A stretch of 56,503 bases of DNA, taken from Candidatus Tityobacter terrigena. GTDB lineage: Bacteria; Vulcanimicrobiota; Vulcanimicrobiia; Vulcanimicrobiales; Vulcanimicrobiaceae. Positions 33,269-42,334 of this stretch are shown piece by piece. The notes under the pieces were generated by a model. That model was not told where the DNA came from and did not search any database. It worked only from the letters and a program-made list of their open reading frames with translations. How positions within the stretch are numbered: position 1 is the stretch's first letter; the number at the start of each line of letters is the position of its first letter. Where the stretch lies: positions 1,106 through 57,608 of the forward strand of contig PMHO01000019.1 in the NCBI GenBank assembly GCA_003156715.1, written 5' to 3'. The position numbers were made by a program, and so were the translations under genes.

Positions 33269-34135
33269 GTGGCGCAGCCGTCGCACGTTCCCGTGCTGCT
33301 CGACGAGTCGCTTCGCTGGCTTGGGGTGCGCAGCGGCGGGACGTACGTCGATGCGACCTTCGGTGCCGGCGGCCACTCCGCGGCCATCGCGGCAGGCGGC
33401 GCGCGCGTCATCGCTTTCGACCTCGACCCCGCCGCGGCGCTTGCAAGCGAACTCGCCGCCTCGGTTACGCTGGTCCGCGGCGGGTTCGACAGCCTCGAGA
33501 CTGCGCTCGACGATCTCGGAGTGGCGGCGGTCGACGGCGTGCTGTTCGATCTCGGGCTCTCGTCGATGCAGCTCGGCTCGGCCGAGCGAGGTTTCTCACT
33601 CCAGCTCGACGGGCCGCTCGATATGCGCATGAATCCGGGCGCCGGCGAGCCGGCCTCCGAGCTCTTGTCATCGCGCTCCGAGAACGAGCTCGCCACGCTG
33701 TTCCAGCGCTTCGGCGAGGAGTCCGCCGCGCGCCGGATCGCGCGTGCCATCGTGGCCGCGCGCGACGCCGGGCGTCTTCCCGCGCGGACGCTGGAACTCG
33801 CCCGCTTGGTGTCGGGCGTCGTCCACGTTCGGGGGCGGCGCGAGCGCATTCATCCGGCGACCCGCACCTTTCAGGCGCTTCGCATCGCCGTCAACGACGA
33901 GCTTGGGGCGCTGGCTCGTGGGCTCGCGGCCGCCGCCGCACGCACGCGCCCGGGTGGGCGTCTGGTGGCCATCAGCTTCCACTCTCTTGAGGACCGCATC
34001 GTGAAGCAGACCTTTCGCAACGATCCGCGTCTAGCGGTCTTGACCAAGAAGCCGGTGGGTCCTGACGACGCCGAGCGCGCCCGAAATCCACGCGCGCGCA
34101 GCGCGAAGCTGCGCGCTGCGGAGCGTCTGCCGTGA
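33269..34135 (+). CDS. rsmH: 16S rRNA (cytosine1402-N4)-methyltransferase
   Basis: RsmH methylates C1402 of 16S rRNA. The 288-residue product has HVPVLLDESL near the start, the SAM loop YVDATFGAGGHSAAI, AFDLDP, GVLFDLGLSSMQL, GFSLQLDGPLDMRMN, RIHPATRTFQALRIAVN and AISFHSLEDRIVK. These are standard for the family. GTG 33269 lies 1 bp after the mraZ stop; a longer frame runs antisense-like through mraZ. GTGA overlaps the next gene. Confidence 0.96.
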   Translation: MAQPSHVPVLLDESLRWLGVRSGGTYVDATFGAGGHSAAIAAGGARVIAFDLDPAAALASELAASVTLVRGGFDSLETALDDLGVAAVDGVLFDLGLSSMQLGSAERGFSLQLDGPLDMRMNPGAGEPASELLSSRSENELATLFQRFGEESAARRIARAIVAARDAGRLPARTLELARLVSGVVHVRGRRERIHPATRTFQALRIAVNDELGALARGLAAAAARTRPGGRLVAISFHSLEDRIVKQTFRNDPRLAVLTKKPVGPDDAERARNPRARSAKLRAAERLP

Positions 34136-34575
34136 TCGCGCGCCCGCGCGTCTACGAGGCAGAGCCGTCACGGGCGCGTCTCGCTTCCCGCGCCGCGCGC
34201 ACTGCTGCGGATCGCCGCCGCGCGCGCACCCTTCGCTCGCGCTACACCCTCTTCTCCCGCATCCTCGTCGCCGCAACGCTCGTGACGGTGGTCGTTTGCG
34301 CCTATCTCGCGCTGATGGCCAACGTCACGCGCATGAACTATCAGATCGCCAAGGCGCGGGCCGAAGAGTCGCGGCTGCTCGACGAGACGGCGCGCAACGA
34401 GGATCGAATCGCGCGGCTCGAGTCCCGCGAGCGGCTGGCCGCAGTGGCGGCTTCGTTGCGCATGCACGAGGCCGCCCGATTCGTTCTCGTGAGGCTGCCC
34501 GAGCCGCCCGTCGTGGCCGACGCACCGCGCGGCCTCGCCTTTCTTTCGTCGGTTGCCCCGTGGTTCGGTCACTGA
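34132..34575 (+). CDS. ftsL: FtsL-like cell division protein
   Basis: FtsL-type proteins are single-pass divisome scaffolds. The 147-residue product has a basic cytoplasmic tail, one transmembrane helix (ILVAATLVTVVVCAYLAL) and a coiled-coil-like segment (YQIAKARAEESRLLDETA). Sequence conservation is low in this family, so the call rests on this layout and the position between rsmH and ftsI. GTG 34132 overlaps the rsmH stop as GTGA. Confidence 0.75.
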   Translation: MIARPRVYEAEPSRARLASRAARTAADRRRARTLRSRYTLFSRILVAATLVTVVVCAYLALMANVTRMNYQIAKARAEESRLLDETARNEDRIARLESRERLAAVAASLRMHEAARFVLVRLPEPPVVADAPRGLAFLSSVAPWFGH

Positions 34576-34582
34576 CGGGTCG

Positions 34583-36385
34583 GTGAAGCGCCGACCCAAC
34601 CGCCGCCCGGCCTTCGAGCCGCGCCGCCCCGCCGAGCTTTGGGCGCGCCGCGCGGCCGCGCGTCTCAAATTTTTTTACTGGCTGCTGGCGGCGCTAGCGC
34701 TGGGCCTGATCGCCCGGCTCGTCGTCGTGCAGATCCTTCAGGGCCCGACCCTGGCGCGGCGCGCGCTCGAGCAACGCCTCTCGACGATCGATATGTTTGC
34801 GCCGCGCGGCTCGATCCTCGACCGGGACGGCGTGCCGCTGGTGCGCTCGTTGCCTTCGAGCAGCGTTTATGCAGCGCCGCGCGAGGTGACCGATCCGGCG
34901 GCCACTGCCAAAGCGCTTGCGACGATCTTGGGCGGGTCGGCGGCTCGCATCGAGAGCGATCTCGCTTCGCGCAGCGAGAACGTCTTGATCGGCCGTAAAG
35001 TCTCGCATGAGGCGGCCGAACTGATCTCGCAGCGGCATCTGAGCGGCGTAAGCATCGTTGCGGAGCGTACCGGCGAGCGCTTCGTCCCGGGCGGCCGGCT
35101 GGCTTCGACGCTGATCGGTTTTACCGGTATCGACGACAACGGCTTGGCCGGGGTCGAGTACGAGTACGACGATCTTCTGCGCGGCGCGCCGGGCAGAATG
35201 ACGCTCGAGACCGACCAATTCGATCGCGCGCTTCCTTTCGCGGTGCCGCGCGTCGTCGTCGCCCCGCGGCCCGGCGATAGCGTGGTCTTGACGATCGACT
35301 CGTTTCTGCAATACAGCGTCGAGCGCGAGCTGCACGCCGCGGTAGCGCGCTGGCACGCAAGGAGCGGGACGGCTATCGTCATGGATCCCTGGACCGGTGA
35401 GGTGCTTGCGCTCGCCGACGACCCCAACTACGACATTCGCACCTACGGCCGTTTTAGCGAGGATGCGCGACGCAACCGGGCCGTTATGGACGCCTACGAG
35501 CCGGGCTCGACCTTCAAACTGATCACCGCCGCCGCGGCGCTCGACAGCGGCAAGGTAACGACCAGCGATCGATTCCCGGCGCGCGACGAGATCACGATCG
35601 GAGGGCGCACCATCCACAACGCCGAGGACGGTCTGATGGCGAGCGGAGCCGGCAGCGAGACCCTCGGCGACATCGTCGTCTACTCGCACAACGTCGGTGC
35701 CGCGGAGGTCGCGCTTGCGATCGGGCGGCACACGATGGACGCAACGATCCGCCGGTTCGGCTTTGGAGAGATCACCAAGATCGGCTTGCCGGGCGAGAGC
35801 CCGGGTATCGTCACGCCGCTTGACGAGTGGAGCGCGACCTCGTTGCCGACGATGGCCTTCGGCCACAGCATCGCGGTGACGCCGCTGGCACTGGCTCGGG
35901 CCTACTGTGCGATCGCCAACGGCGGAATCCTCTTGCGCCCGCGTATCATCAGTGCGGTGCTCGATGCCCAGGGCCGAACCATCCGGCGCTTTGGACGGCT
36001 GGCCGAGGGGCGCGTGATCTCCGAGCGCACCGCCGCGACCTTGCGCTCGTTCCTGCGAGGGGTCGTGACCCGCGGGACGGGCCGGGACGGCGCCCAAGTC
36101 GCCGGTTACACGACGGCGGGAAAAACCGGGACGGCCCAAATCCCTGAAAATGGCGGTTACGCCGCCGGCGGATACATCGCATCCTTCATCGGATACGTGC
36201 CGGCCGACGTGCCGCGCTATCTGATCCTGGTCAAGGTCGACCGGCCGAGCGGGGCGATTTACGGCGGCGCGGTGGCGGCTCCGGTCTTCGCCCGGATTGC
36301 GCGGATCGCGATGATGCACGCCGGAATCCTGCCGGCGGGTCCTCGCTTGGTCAAGGACGAGACGGTGTCGAAGCGACGGATATGA
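34583..36385 (+). CDS. ftsI: Septal peptidoglycan transpeptidase (class B PBP)
   Basis: FtsI crosslinks septal peptidoglycan. The 600-residue protein has one N-terminal transmembrane helix (FFYWLLAALALGLIARLVVV), a pedestal domain beginning with FAPRGSILDRDG, and a transpeptidase domain with the three active-site motifs: S309-T-F-K, S368-H-N and K514-T-G. There are no PASTA domains. GTG 34583 was chosen because an upstream start overlaps ftsL. The stop overlaps murE's ATG as ATGA. Confidence 0.94.
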   Translation: MKRRPNRRPAFEPRRPAELWARRAAARLKFFYWLLAALALGLIARLVVVQILQGPTLARRALEQRLSTIDMFAPRGSILDRDGVPLVRSLPSSSVYAAPREVTDPAATAKALATILGGSAARIESDLASRSENVLIGRKVSHEAAELISQRHLSGVSIVAERTGERFVPGGRLASTLIGFTGIDDNGLAGVEYEYDDLLRGAPGRMTLETDQFDRALPFAVPRVVVAPRPGDSVVLTIDSFLQYSVERELHAAVARWHARSGTAIVMDPWTGEVLALADDPNYDIRTYGRFSEDARRNRAVMDAYEPGSTFKLITAAAALDSGKVTTSDRFPARDEITIGGRTIHNAEDGLMASGAGSETLGDIVVYSHNVGAAEVALAIGRHTMDATIRRFGFGEITKIGLPGESPGIVTPLDEWSATSLPTMAFGHSIAVTPLALARAYCAIANGGILLRPRIISAVLDAQGRTIRRFGRLAEGRVISERTAATLRSFLRGVVTRGTGRDGAQVAGYTTAGKTGTAQIPENGGYAAGGYIASFIGYVPADVPRYLILVKVDRPSGAIYGGAVAAPVFARIARIAMMHAGILPAGPRLVKDETVSKRRI

Positions 36386-37878
36386 CCTCCCAGGCGCGCC
36401 AAGCCGTGCCACTCGGACGGCTCGTCGCCGCGCTCGACGGTGCGCGCCTCGTTGGGCCGCTCGACCGCACCGTGACGCGCATCGTCGCCGATTCGCGTCA
36501 AGCGGTGCCAGGCTGCGCGTTCGTCGCGCTGCGCGGCGAGCGCGCCGACGGCCATGCGTTCGTCGAGCGCGCGATCGCCGGCGGAGCGCACGTGGTGGTC
36601 GTCGACGAGGCCTACGCCACCGCCAATCCTCCGAGCGCAACGGGGCAGGTGACGACGGTCGTCGTCGCCCAGACGCGACGCGCACTTTCGCACATCGCAG
36701 CCGGCTTCTACGAGCATCCGTCGCGCTCGCTCGACGTGGTCGGCGTCACGGGCACCAACGGCAAGACCACGACCGCGCATTTGATTGCAGCGCTGCTCGA
36801 AAGCGGCGGAATCGCGTCCGGGCGGATCGGAACGCTCGGGGCGATCTTCGCGGGAGCAATGTGGCCGCTCGACAACACGACCCCGCTCGCGCTCGAGTTG
36901 CACGCGCTGCTCGCCGAGATGCGCGAGCGGGGCGCGCGCGCAGTCGTCATGGAGGTCAGCTCGCATGCGCTCGCGCTCGATCGCGTCGCCGATATGACGT
37001 TTGCGCTGGCGGTGTTGACCAACGTGACCCGCGACCATCTGGACTTCCACCGCTCCTTCGAGGCCTACGCTGCCACCAAGCGCGGCTTCCTCTGGATGGC
37101 GCCCCACGCCGTCGTGGGAAGCGACGACGCTCATGGGGCGTGCTGGGCCACGCAGTTGCGCGCGCAAGGCCGCGCCCCGGTGACGTACGGTCTCGAGCAA
37201 GGGGCCGCCGTGCGCGCGAGTGCGCTCGAGCTATCGGCCGCGGGCAGTACGTTCGCGGTCGGAGATCAGCCCTTTCGGCTGCAACTGCCCGGGCGCTTCA
37301 ACGTGCGCAACGCGCTGGCCGCGCTCTGCGTCGCGCGCCGGTTCGGAATCGACGATCGCACGTGCGCGCGAGCGCTCGCTGCATTCGAACCCGTTCCCGG
37401 CCGGATGGAACGGATCTCTGCGTCCGGCGTCGACGTTTTCGTCGACTACGCGCATACGCCGGATGCGCTCGAGGAGGTTCTGCAAGCCGCGCGGGAGGCA
37501 ACCGGCGGCAGGCTCGCCGTGGTCTTCGGCTGCGGCGGCGATCGCGACCGCGGCAAGCGTCCGCTGATGGGGCGGATCGCCCAGGCGCTGGCGGATCGCG
37601 TCATGATCACGAGCGACAACCCGCGCGGTGAAGATCCGCATGCTATCATGAGTGAGATTCTCGCCGGAATTGCGCAGCGCAGCGGCGTTGCAATCGAAGT
37701 CGATCGCCGCGTTGCAATCCGCCGCGCCATTGCCGAGGCGGCTCCCGGCGATCTCGTCGTCGTGGCCGGCAAGGGACACGAAAACTACCAGCTGGTCGGC
37801 ACGTCGGTCCATCACTTCGACGATCGCGACGAAGTCCGCGCCGCGCTCGCCGCGCGCCAGACGGCCGCCGCGACGTGA
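36382..37878 (+). CDS. murE: UDP-MurNAc-tripeptide synthetase (meso-DAP type)
   Basis: MurE adds the third residue to UDP-MurNAc-L-Ala-D-Glu. The 498-residue product has the P-loop VGVTGTNGKTTTAH (residues 121-134), NVTRDHLDFHRS and DYAHTPDAL. The substrate motif is DNPRGEDP, where the DNPR tetrad marks enzymes using meso-diaminopimelate rather than lysine. ATG 36382 overlaps the ftsI stop. It implies a DAP-type Gram-negative cell wall. Confidence 0.96.
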   Translation: MTSQARQAVPLGRLVAALDGARLVGPLDRTVTRIVADSRQAVPGCAFVALRGERADGHAFVERAIAGGAHVVVVDEAYATANPPSATGQVTTVVVAQTRRALSHIAAGFYEHPSRSLDVVGVTGTNGKTTTAHLIAALLESGGIASGRIGTLGAIFAGAMWPLDNTTPLALELHALLAEMRERGARAVVMEVSSHALALDRVADMTFALAVLTNVTRDHLDFHRSFEAYAATKRGFLWMAPHAVVGSDDAHGACWATQLRAQGRAPVTYGLEQGAAVRASALELSAAGSTFAVGDQPFRLQLPGRFNVRNALAALCVARRFGIDDRTCARALAAFEPVPGRMERISASGVDVFVDYAHTPDALEEVLQAAREATGGRLAVVFGCGGDRDRGKRPLMGRIAQALADRVMITSDNPRGEDPHAIMSEILAGIAQRSGVAIEVDRRVAIRRAIAEAAPGDLVVVAGKGHENYQLVGTSVHHFDDRDEVRAALAARQTAAAT

Positions 37879-39260
37879 TCGTGCTCGCGAAGGATGCGGC
37901 CGGCGCTGCCGGCGCAACGATCCTCAACCCGCGCGACCTGCCCGACCGGCTCGCGTTTTCGACCGATACCCGAACGCTCGCGCGCGGCGAGGCCTTCGTT
38001 GCGCTACGCGGCGAACGTTTCGACGGGCACGCCTTCGTCGCGCAGGCGCTCGAGCGCGGCGCTGCGGCATTGGTCGTCTCGCAAGGGACCGTCGTCCCCG
38101 ACGGTGTCCCGGCGTTGCTGGTGGCGGACACGAAGCTCGCGTATCTCGCTTTCGCCGGGGTCGCGCGGCGCGCTTCGCGGGCCCGCGTCGTCGCGATCAC
38201 GGGCAGCACGGGCAAGACGACGACCAAAAGCTTCTTGAGACAATTGCTCGAGCGCGCTCAGGCCGGGCCGGTGGCCGCGAGCGAGGCCAACGAAAACAAC
38301 GAAATCGGCGTCGCAAAGCTCTTCACGCGGCTCGATCCGGCGGCAGCCTTCGTTGTCGTCGAACTGGGCGCGCGCCACTACGGGGAGATCGAGCCGCTCG
38401 CCCGGGTCGCATCGCCCGACGTCGCGGTGCTGACCAACATCGGCGACGCGCACCTGGAAATCATGGGCTCGCCCGAGCGCCTGGCAGAAACCAAGTGGGG
38501 CATCTTCGCGACCGGTGCGCAAGCGGTTCTCAATCGCGACGATCCGGTTTCGCGCGAACGCGCCGCATCGCTTGCGCGCGGCGCGCATTGGTTTGCGGCG
38601 TACGACGAGCAGCCTTCGGCGAGAACCGACGGTTCCACCGCGACGGCCGTAATAGCCGGCTCGCAGCTGCTGGTGCGGCGCGGCCCGGACGAGCGCGCGT
38701 ATCCCATCGTTTGCACGTTCGCGGGCGCGCATAACCTGCTCAACCTTGCTGCTGCGGCAGCTGCGGCGCTCGAGCTCGGTCTAGCGCCCGAACGGCTCGC
38801 CGCCGCGGTCGAAGGTCTGGTGCTACCGCCGGGACGCTACGAGCGGACGCGCATCGGCGCGCTCGACGTGTTCTTCGACGCGTACAACGCGTCGATGAGC
38901 GGCACGCTCGCGACGCTGCGTTCGTTCGCGCGCGAAGGACCGGGCCGGCGCATCGCGGTGCTCGCGAGCATGGCGGAGCTCGGCACGGGGGCGGCGCACA
39001 TGCACGAGCGGGTCGGCGCGGCGGCCGTCGCGGCGGGCGTCGGCGCACTGCTCGTCGGCGGCGACTTCGCCGACGATTTGGCACGCGGCGCGCGGCGCGC
39101 CGGGATCGATCCGGCCACGCTCGTTTCCTTCGCGTCGAACGACGATGCGATCGCATGGCTGCGCGAACACGCCCGGGAAGGTGACCTCGTCCTGCTCAAA
39201 GGTTCGCGCAAATACCGGCTCGAGCAGGTACGCGACGGACTGCGGGTCGCGCATGCCTGA
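37875..39260 (+). CDS. murF: UDP-MurNAc-tripeptide:D-alanyl-D-alanine ligase
   Basis: MurF attaches D-Ala-D-Ala to the muropeptide. The 461-residue protein shows DTRTLARGEAFVALRGE, the P-loop VVAITGSTGKTTTKSFL, NENNEIGV, NIGDAHLEIMGSPE, and FDAYNASMSGTLATL with MAELGTGAAHMHE. GTG 37875 overlaps the murE stop as GTGA. The CofE-like gene starts inside its last codons (8 bp overlap). Confidence 0.96.
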   Translation: MIVLAKDAAGAAGATILNPRDLPDRLAFSTDTRTLARGEAFVALRGERFDGHAFVAQALERGAAALVVSQGTVVPDGVPALLVADTKLAYLAFAGVARRASRARVVAITGSTGKTTTKSFLRQLLERAQAGPVAASEANENNEIGVAKLFTRLDPAAAFVVVELGARHYGEIEPLARVASPDVAVLTNIGDAHLEIMGSPERLAETKWGIFATGAQAVLNRDDPVSRERAASLARGAHWFAAYDEQPSARTDGSTATAVIAGSQLLVRRGPDERAYPIVCTFAGAHNLLNLAAAAAAALELGLAPERLAAAVEGLVLPPGRYERTRIGALDVFFDAYNASMSGTLATLRSFAREGPGRRIAVLASMAELGTGAAHMHERVGAAAVAAGVGALLVGGDFADDLARGARRAGIDPATLVSFASNDDAIAWLREHAREGDLVLLKGSRKYRLEQVRDGLRVAHA

Positions 39261-39978
39261 GGTGACGGTCGTCGGGCGCTCCGCACCGCTCGAGCGCCGC
39301 GCCCCATTCGCGGGGGCGCTCGTGGCGCTGCCGGTGCGAACGCAACTGGTAAGGCCCGGCGACGATGTGGCCGCATCGATTGCCGCCGCAGCCCGAGGGA
39401 TCGCGCGATCCGGCGACGTGCTGGCCGTTTCCGAGACCGCGGTCGCCATCGCGCAGGGGCGCGTCATCGCGGCCGAGACGATTCGCCCTAGCCCCCTTGC
39501 ATATTGGCTCTCGCGGCGGGCAAGTGCGTTTGCTACCGTCAATCAGCCTGAGTCGTTGCAACTGGTGATCGATCAGGCCGGCGCCGCGAAGGTGCTTTTC
39601 GCGTCGATGTGCCAAGCGATCGGCCGGCTCTTGCGCCGGCGCGGATGGTTCTATCGCGTTCTCGGCGAGCGGATCGCTGCGATCGACGGATATACCGGGA
39701 CGCTTCCGCCCTTCGAGCGTACGATCGTTCTCGGTCCCGAGGATCCCGACGGGGTCGCGCGCGCGATCGCCGTGGCGAGCGGCGCGCACGCGAGCGTCGT
39801 CGACGTCAATGATCTCGGCATCGCGCGGGTGCTGGGTGCATCGGAGCGCGTCGACCGCGTGGCGCTCGAAGCGGCGCTGCGCTCGAATCCGCATGGCAAC
39901 GGCGACGAACAGACGCCGCTGGTCGTTTTGAAGTGGCGCGGCGCTGCACCCAATCCCATGCTGCGGGACGTCGGGTGA
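39253..39978 (+). CDS. CofE-like (coenzyme F420-0:gamma-glutamyl ligase family) protein
   Basis: This 241-residue product belongs to the F420-ligase fold. Recognisable blocks are VRPGDDVAASIAAAARG, SGDVLAVSETAVAIAQGR, RRGWFYRVLGERIAAIDG, VLGPEDPDGVA, VVDVNDLGIARVLG and EQTPLVVLKW. Related proteins add gamma-linked glutamate to a substrate in an ATP/GTP-dependent way, and Firmicute and cyanobacterial members have unknown substrates. No F420 genes are seen here. It is locked between murF and mraY by overlaps on both sides, so a role in muropeptide or lipid-linked chemistry is plausible but unproven. ATG 39253. Confidence 0.75.
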   Translation: MPEVTVVGRSAPLERRAPFAGALVALPVRTQLVRPGDDVAASIAAAARGIARSGDVLAVSETAVAIAQGRVIAAETIRPSPLAYWLSRRASAFATVNQPESLQLVIDQAGAAKVLFASMCQAIGRLLRRRGWFYRVLGERIAAIDGYTGTLPPFERTIVLGPEDPDGVARAIAVASGAHASVVDVNDLGIARVLGASERVDRVALEAALRSNPHGNGDEQTPLVVLKWRGAAPNPMLRDVG

Positions 39979-40934
39979 TGGTCGTGCTGCAAACGGTCCT
40001 TCCGTTCTTTGCCGCGCTCGTTCTGACGCTGGCACTCGGCTCACCGCTGGTCGCGCTGCTGCGCCGGCACTCGGCCCGTCAGCACGTGTACGAAGACGCG
40101 CCCAAAACGCACGCCGTCAAGACCGGCACGCCGACGATGGGCGGCTTGCTCTTTCTACCGGCCTTCGCGGTCGGTGTATGGTGCAAACCGGACGGTTCGG
40201 CATGGGCGCTCGCATTGTTGGGAAGCCTGTGCGCAATGCTGGGCTCCTCCGACGACCTGATCTCGATCCTGCGCGGCCGCAACCGCGGCTTGAGGGCGCT
40301 GCAAAAGCTTGCCCTGAGCGCGCTCGCCGGGATCGTTTTCCTGGGCGCGAGCGGCTCGAGCGCAAGTGCTTCGGGCGGCACGATCCTTTCGCTCGGCGCG
40401 CACGCGCTCCACGTTCCGCACGCGATCTGGTATGCGCTTGCGCTGCTGGCGATCGTTGCGACGACCCACGCCGTCAACCTGACGGACGGCCTCGACGGGT
40501 TGGCGGCCGGAGCGGTCCTGCCGCCGCTGCTCGTCTTGTCGTGGCTCGGCTGGCGTGCCGCGCTGCCGGGCGTCGCCTCGATCGACCTCGCGACCGCGGG
40601 CGCCGCGCTTGGCTTTCTCGCGTTCAACCGCCATCCGGCAAAGGTGATCATGGGCGATACCGGAGCGCTTGCGCTCGGCGGCGTGCTTGCCGGGAGCGCG
40701 ATTCTCACGGGAAATCTGCTGTTGCTTCCGCTGATCGGCGGCGTGTTCGCGGCCGAAACGCTCTCGGTGATCTTGCAGGTGGCCAGCTTCAAAACCACCG
40801 GGAAACGCATCTTCCGGATGAGTCCTTTGCACCATCACTTCGAACTCGGCGGGTGGCCGGAGACGAAGGTGACCGGCCGCTTCTGGACGGCCTCAGCGCT
40901 GCTCTCATTGGTCGGGGCGGCAATCGCCCGATGA
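39978..40934 (+). CDS. mraY: Phospho-MurNAc-pentapeptide translocase
   Basis: MraY moves phospho-MurNAc-pentapeptide to undecaprenyl phosphate, forming lipid I. The 318-residue integral membrane protein has THAVKTGTPTMGGLLF, an SSDDL aspartate pair, NLTDGLDGLAAG, NRHPAKVIMGDTGAL and MSPLHHHFELGGW. About ten transmembrane helices are expected. ATG 39978 overlaps the CofE-like stop; murD begins with ATGA at 40931. Confidence 0.96.
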   Translation: MVVLQTVLPFFAALVLTLALGSPLVALLRRHSARQHVYEDAPKTHAVKTGTPTMGGLLFLPAFAVGVWCKPDGSAWALALLGSLCAMLGSSDDLISILRGRNRGLRALQKLALSALAGIVFLGASGSSASASGGTILSLGAHALHVPHAIWYALALLAIVATTHAVNLTDGLDGLAAGAVLPPLLVLSWLGWRAALPGVASIDLATAGAALGFLAFNRHPAKVIMGDTGALALGGVLAGSAILTGNLLLLPLIGGVFAAETLSVILQVASFKTTGKRIFRMSPLHHHFELGGWPETKVTGRFWTASALLSLVGAAIAR

Positions 40935-42334
40935 GCGGGCCAAGCGGAACGTTCGACGCGCGCGAGCGCGTGCTCGTCATCGGTCTCGGCCGCAGCGGCC
41001 GCGCCAGCTGCGCCGTGCTCAGAGCTCGCGGCGCCACGGTGTTTGCGACCGACGAGCGCGAGCCCGAGGCGCTCGCCGACACGATCGACGAGATCGGGCG
41101 GCTGGGCGTCCCCTTCGTGCCGCCGCAGCGCCTGGCGGAACTGCTGCCGAGCGTGAGCACCGCGGTGCTCTCGCCCGGGATTCCGCTCAACAACGAACTC
41201 GTGCGGCGCATTCAGGCGGCGCGCATCCCGGTCTATAGCGAGATCGAAGCGGCCTATCGCATCTGCCGCGCTCCGATCGTGGCGGTCAGCGGAACCAAGG
41301 GAAAAACGACCACGACCGCGCTGATCGGCGCGCTCTTTCGCAGTGCCGGCAAGACGACGCGAGTGGGCGGCAACATCGGGAACGCGCTCATCGGCGAAAC
41401 GTTCGTCGCCGAGGCGGACGACTGGGTGATCGCGGAAGTATCGTCCTTTCAGCTCGAAGCGATTCGCTCGTTCAAGCCGCGCATCTCCGCGCTCCTCAAC
41501 GTGACGCCGGACCACCTCGATCGTTACCATTCGATGGACGAATATGCGGAAGCGAAGTTTCGCATCTTTGCAAACCAGGGTCCGGGCGACACGTTCGTGG
41601 GCAACCTCGACGATCCGATCGTCGCCGAACTGGCCGAAGGGGATCCGTCGAAGCGCATTCCGGCGCGCGCGCTGTGGTATGGTTTCGCGGCGCGGCGGAT
41701 GACCGCGCTGTACGTCGTGCGCGGACGCATCGTGTTCGCGCCTCCGACCGGCGATCCGCGACCGGTCGACATCATGCCGGTCGAAGACGTTGCGCTCCCC
41801 GGAAGGCACAATCTCTCCAACGTCCTGGCAGCGGTTTTGGTCGGCCTGGCGGCTGGGCTCGACCCCGAAGCCCTGCGCGCCGGGGTACGCTCGTTCAAAC
41901 CGCTCGATCACCGCCTGCAAGGCGTGGCGGAGCAGAACGGCGTGAGCTTCGTCGACGATTCCAAATCGACCAATCCGAGCTCAGTGATCGCAGCCCTCGA
42001 ATCGTTCGATCGGCCGGTCGTGTTGATCGTCGGCGGCAAGTCGAAGCGCACGGACTTCCGCGCGATGGGCGACGCCATCAAGCATCGTGCCAAGGCCGTC
42101 GTGCTGATGGGCGAGGCCGCCGACGAGATCGCGCAATTCATCGAGCCGTCGAAATCAGCCCGAGCGGACTCAATGGAGGACGCGGTGACGATCGCGCGGG
42201 GACTGGCCGTTTCGGGCGACGTCGTCTTGCTTTCGCCGGGCTGTGCGTCGTTCGACATGTTCGCTTCGGCCGAGGCGCGCGGCGAAGCGTTTACCGAAGC
42301 GGTCCGCGCCACCGTGGCAGCCGCGCGTGGTTGA
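40931..42334 (+). CDS. murD: UDP-MurNAc-L-alanine:D-glutamate ligase
   Basis: MurD adds D-glutamate. The 467-residue product has VLVIGLGRSGRASC (Rossmann), AVSGTKGKTTTTALIG (P-loop), NVTPDHLDRYHSMDEYAEAK, GRHNLSNVLAAVLVG, FVDDSKSTNPSSVIAALESF and LSPGCASFDMFAS. ATG 40931 overlaps the mraY stop as ATGA; a longer open frame upstream is out of frame with mraY and is not a protein extension. Confidence 0.96.
   Translation: MSGPSGTFDARERVLVIGLGRSGRASCAVLRARGATVFATDEREPEALADTIDEIGRLGVPFVPPQRLAELLPSVSTAVLSPGIPLNNELVRRIQAARIPVYSEIEAAYRICRAPIVAVSGTKGKTTTTALIGALFRSAGKTTRVGGNIGNALIGETFVAEADDWVIAEVSSFQLEAIRSFKPRISALLNVTPDHLDRYHSMDEYAEAKFRIFANQGPGDTFVGNLDDPIVAELAEGDPSKRIPARALWYGFAARRMTALYVVRGRIVFAPPTGDPRPVDIMPVEDVALPGRHNLSNVLAAVLVGLAAGLDPEALRAGVRSFKPLDHRLQGVAEQNGVSFVDDSKSTNPSSVIAALESFDRPVVLIVGGKSKRTDFRAMGDAIKHRAKAVVLMGEAADEIAQFIEPSKSARADSMEDAVTIARGLAVSGDVVLLSPGCASFDMFASAEARGEAFTEAVRATVAAARG

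Noticed and set aside
34694-36685. 663-codon minus-strand frame
   Set aside because: It is antisense to ftsI and murE with no recognisable domain.
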